A stretch of DNA of 7,721 nt from Chloroflexota bacterium (lineage in GTDB: Bacteria > Chloroflexota > Dehalococcoidia > Lucifugimonadales > UBA1127): positions 1-7,721 of the forward strand of contig JAPPNT010000063.1 of assembly GCA_028873745.1 (NCBI GenBank), written 5' to 3'. Position numbers and translations under genes: made by a program. The notes under the pieces were generated by a model, which saw only the letters and a list, made by a program, of their open reading frames with translations, did no database searches and had not been told where the DNA came from. Within the stretch, counting starts at the first letter, position 1. The number at the start of each line of letters is the position of its first letter. Shown piece by piece: positions 5,948-7,721 of this stretch.

Positions 5948-6691
5948 ATGGCAACGCCCTACCGGCGCGTCGTCCTCAAACTGAGTGGCGCCTCCATACA
6001 GGGGGGCCGAGGCTACGGCATCGACAGCGAGGCCGTCGCCTACCTCGCCGGGGAGATCAGGGAGGCCGTCGCCACCGGCGTGGAGATGGCCGTCGTCGTG
6101 GGCGGCGGCAACATCTGGCGCGGCGCCGACGCCGCGGAGCGCGGCATGGAGCGCGCCGCCGCCGACTACGCGGGCATGCTCGCCACGCTCATCAACTCCC
6201 TCGCCCTGCAGGACGCCCTGGAGCAGGTCGGCGTCGACACTAGGACGCAGAGCGCGCTGACCGTGCAGGCCGTCGCCGAGCCCTTCATCCGCCGGAGGGC
6301 CATCCGGCACCTGGAGAAGGGGCGCGTCGTGATCTTCGCGGCCGGCACCGGCAACCCGTTCATGAGCACGGACACCGCCGCCGCGCTCCGCGCCGTCGAG
6401 ATCAACGCCAACGCCATCTTCATGGCCAAGAACCAGGTGGACGGCGTCTATGACGCCGACCCTCGCGTCAACCCCGACGCCAAGCGCTTCGACTATCTGG
6501 AATACATGGATGTCCTCAACAAGGGCTTGGAGGTCATGGACAACACGGCGGTCTCGCTTTGCATGGACAACCATCTGCCCATTGTGGTATTTGACATGTT
6601 CAAATCAGGCAGCCTCATGCGGCTCCTGAACGCAGAACAGCTTGGCACCCTGGTAGCGGATGTCCCGGAGAGTCTGCTGAGCAGGGATTAG
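5948..6691 (+). CDS. pyrH: Uridylate kinase (UMP kinase)
   Basis: Hexameric bacterial UMP kinase of the amino-acid kinase fold, converting UMP and ATP to UDP in pyrimidine nucleotide synthesis. Its 247 residues match the family (about 240). Motifs: phosphate-binding KLSG at 11-14, GGGNIWRG at 52-59, the UMP-contacting segment DYAGMLAT at 73-80, GTGNPFMSTDT at 133-143, and DGVYDADP at 165-172 near the ATP site. Family members are typically activated by GTP and inhibited by UTP; nothing here proves or excludes this. The ATG at 5948 has SD AGGGAG at 5936-5941, which begins inside the tsf stop codon at 5935-5937. The frame is open far upstream but that part has no family resemblance. The frr SD overlaps the pyrH stop, so the genes are probably translated as a coupled series. 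Confidence 0.97.
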   Translation: MATPYRRVVLKLSGASIQGGRGYGIDSEAVAYLAGEIREAVATGVEMAVVVGGGNIWRGADAAERGMERAAADYAGMLATLINSLALQDALEQVGVDTRTQSALTVQAVAEPFIRRRAIRHLEKGRVVIFAAGTGNPFMSTDTAAALRAVEINANAIFMAKNQVDGVYDADPRVNPDAKRFDYLEYMDVLNKGLEVMDNTAVSLCMDNHLPIVVFDMFKSGSLMRLLNAEQLGTLVADVPESLLSRD

Positions 6692-6700
6692 GAGGACGCC

Positions 6701-7264
6701 ATGCCCACCGCGGACGAACACCTGAAGGATGCCGAACAACGGATGCACGGCGCCAACGACGCTTTGCAGCGGGAGCTCGACTCCGTGCGCACCGGCCGCG
6801 CCCGTCCCGGCCTCGTCGAGCACATCCTCGTCGAGTACTACGGCACCGAGACGCCCCTCAACCAGCTTGCCTCCGTGTCGGTGCCCGAGGCCCGCGTGCT
6901 GGCCATTCAGCCGTGGGACAAGAGCGCCATCGCCTCCGTCGAGCGGGCAATCCTGAAATCGGATATCGGCATTACGCCCAACAACGATGGCTCCATCATC
7001 CGGCTCACCCTGCCCCTGCTCACGGAGGACCGCCGCAAGGACCTCGTCCGCAGTGTGCGCAAGCGCGTCGAGGACGCCCGCGTCGCCGTTCGCAACGTGC
7101 GCCGGGACGTGCAGGACAAGATTCGGACCCAGGAGAAAAACAAGGAGCTCTCCCAGGACGACAGCCGCAAGTTCCAGGACCAGCTCCAGAAGATCACTGA
7201 CAGCAACATCGCGACAATTGACAAGACGGGCGAAGCCAAAGAAACAGAACTGATGGAGGTCTAG
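6701..7264 (+). CDS. frr: Ribosome recycling factor
   Basis: Works with EF-G to split the post-termination 70S complex. Its 187 residues match the normal length of about 185. The sequence follows the two-domain RRF plan: a three-helix bundle broken by a beta domain. Visible landmarks are RTGRA at 30-34, VEYYG at 44-48, LNQLASV at 53-59, PWDKS at 71-75, the P-LTEDRRK-L segment around 105-115, and the conserved basic VRNVRRD at 130-136. No residue expected to be invariant appears lost. The ATG at 6701 has SD AGGAGG at 6690-6695, five bases away, overlapping the pyrH TAG (6689-6691). Its own last codons carry the SD of uppS, continuing the tight junctions of this operon. Confidence 0.97.
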   Translation: MPTADEHLKDAEQRMHGANDALQRELDSVRTGRARPGLVEHILVEYYGTETPLNQLASVSVPEARVLAIQPWDKSAIASVERAILKSDIGITPNNDGSIIRLTLPLLTEDRRKDLVRSVRKRVEDARVAVRNVRRDVQDKIRTQEKNKELSQDDSRKFQDQLQKITDSNIATIDKTGEAKETELMEV

Positions 7265-7267
7265 CCC

Positions 7268-7721
7268 GTGCAGAAGCGCCGGGCCCGGGACGCGTACGCC
7301 GGTGTCGAGCCGGGGCCATCGACGGCCTCATTGCCGGCTTTGGAAGTCCCCGCCCACGTCGCCATCATCATGGACGGCAACGGCCGCTGGGCCAAGTCCC
7401 GCGGCCTGCCTCGCCTCGCCGGGCACCGAGCCGGCACCGAGAACATCCGGCCCGTCGCGCGCTGCTTCGCCGAGCACGGCGTCAAGCACCTCACCCTCTT
7501 CGCCTTCTCCACCGAGAACTGGACGCGGCCCGAAGAAGAAGTCACCGGCCTCTTCGACCTACTCGCCGACGTCATTGAGCAGCAGACCGAAGAGCTGCAT
7601 GGCGAGGGCGTCCGCCTGCGCCACCTGGGCCGCGTCGACCGGCTGCCGGAGTCGCTGCAGTCCTCCATCGCGTCGGCGGTGGCGCTGACGAAAGACAACG
7701 ACGCCTTTGAACTGAGCGTGG
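7268..7721 (+). CDS. uppS: Isoprenyl (undecaprenyl) diphosphate synthase (3'-partial)
   Basis: Cis-prenyltransferase that adds isopentenyl units to farnesyl diphosphate, making the undecaprenyl diphosphate lipid carrier for peptidoglycan and other envelope glycans. The window holds the first 151 residues of a family near 250; the right edge cuts it after FELSV. Present are the catalytic and Mg2+ Asp36 in MDGNGRWAK (35-43), GHRAG at 52-56 and FSTENW at 80-85. The start is set at GTG 7268, seven bases after SD GGAGGT (7255-7260) and three bases after the frr stop. This gives about 25 residues, basic then Pro/Ala-rich, ahead of the conserved VPAHVAIIMDGNG. Internal TTG codons at 7331 and 7340 are alternatives but lack a comparable SD. 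Chain length of the product cannot be decided from this fragment. Confidence 0.93.
   Translation, partial: MQKRRARDAYAGVEPGPSTASLPALEVPAHVAIIMDGNGRWAKSRGLPRLAGHRAGTENIRPVARCFAEHGVKHLTLFAFSTENWTRPEEEVTGLFDLLADVIEQQTEELHGEGVRLRHLGRVDRLPESLQSSIASAVALTKDNDAFELSV

Overview
The window reads as a piece of a high-GC bacterial chromosome with every credible gene on the + strand. The housekeeping content, the Shine-Dalgarno (SD)-led genes with several TTG/GTG starts, the single-core EF-Ts and the pyrophosphate-type phosphofructokinase would fit a Chloroflexota-like (Dehalococcoidia/SAR202-type) bacterium. That placement is a weak inference, not a result.

Layout. (1) 1-1307: 3' part of a phosphofructokinase with PPi-type active-site residues. 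(2) 1371-2002: a toxin-first type II toxin-antitoxin pair of the HigB/Gp49-like and HigA-like families, with foreign-looking arginine codon use. (3) 2120-3631: complete M17 leucyl aminopeptidase (pepA) with all metal and catalytic residues. (4) 3671-4338: a second toxin-antitoxin pair, an AbrB/MazE-fold antitoxin overlapping a PIN-domain (VapC) toxin, preceded by a strong inverted repeat that spans the predicted promoter and the antitoxin SD. (5) 4380-7721: a translation and envelope operon, rpsB-tsf-pyrH-frr-uppS, with a good sigma70-like promoter before rpsB and short SD-bearing junctions from tsf onward. uppS runs off the right edge.

How the genes work together. S2, EF-Ts and the ribosome recycling factor serve ribosome assembly, elongation and post-termination recycling. 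UMP kinase feeds pyrimidine nucleotide synthesis. UppS makes the lipid carrier for cell-wall synthesis. This gene order is classical. The two toxin-antitoxin modules flank pepA on both sides and look like accessory insertions between housekeeping genes.

I see no clearly new multi-gene system. The most interesting structure is the 14-bp inverted repeat at the vapB start. As DNA it fits an autoregulatory operator. As RNA in read-through transcripts it would hide the SD, while transcripts from the local promoter would lack the left arm. No stretch longer than 300 bases lacks a gene, and no tRNA, rRNA, CRISPR array or insertion sequence is visible.
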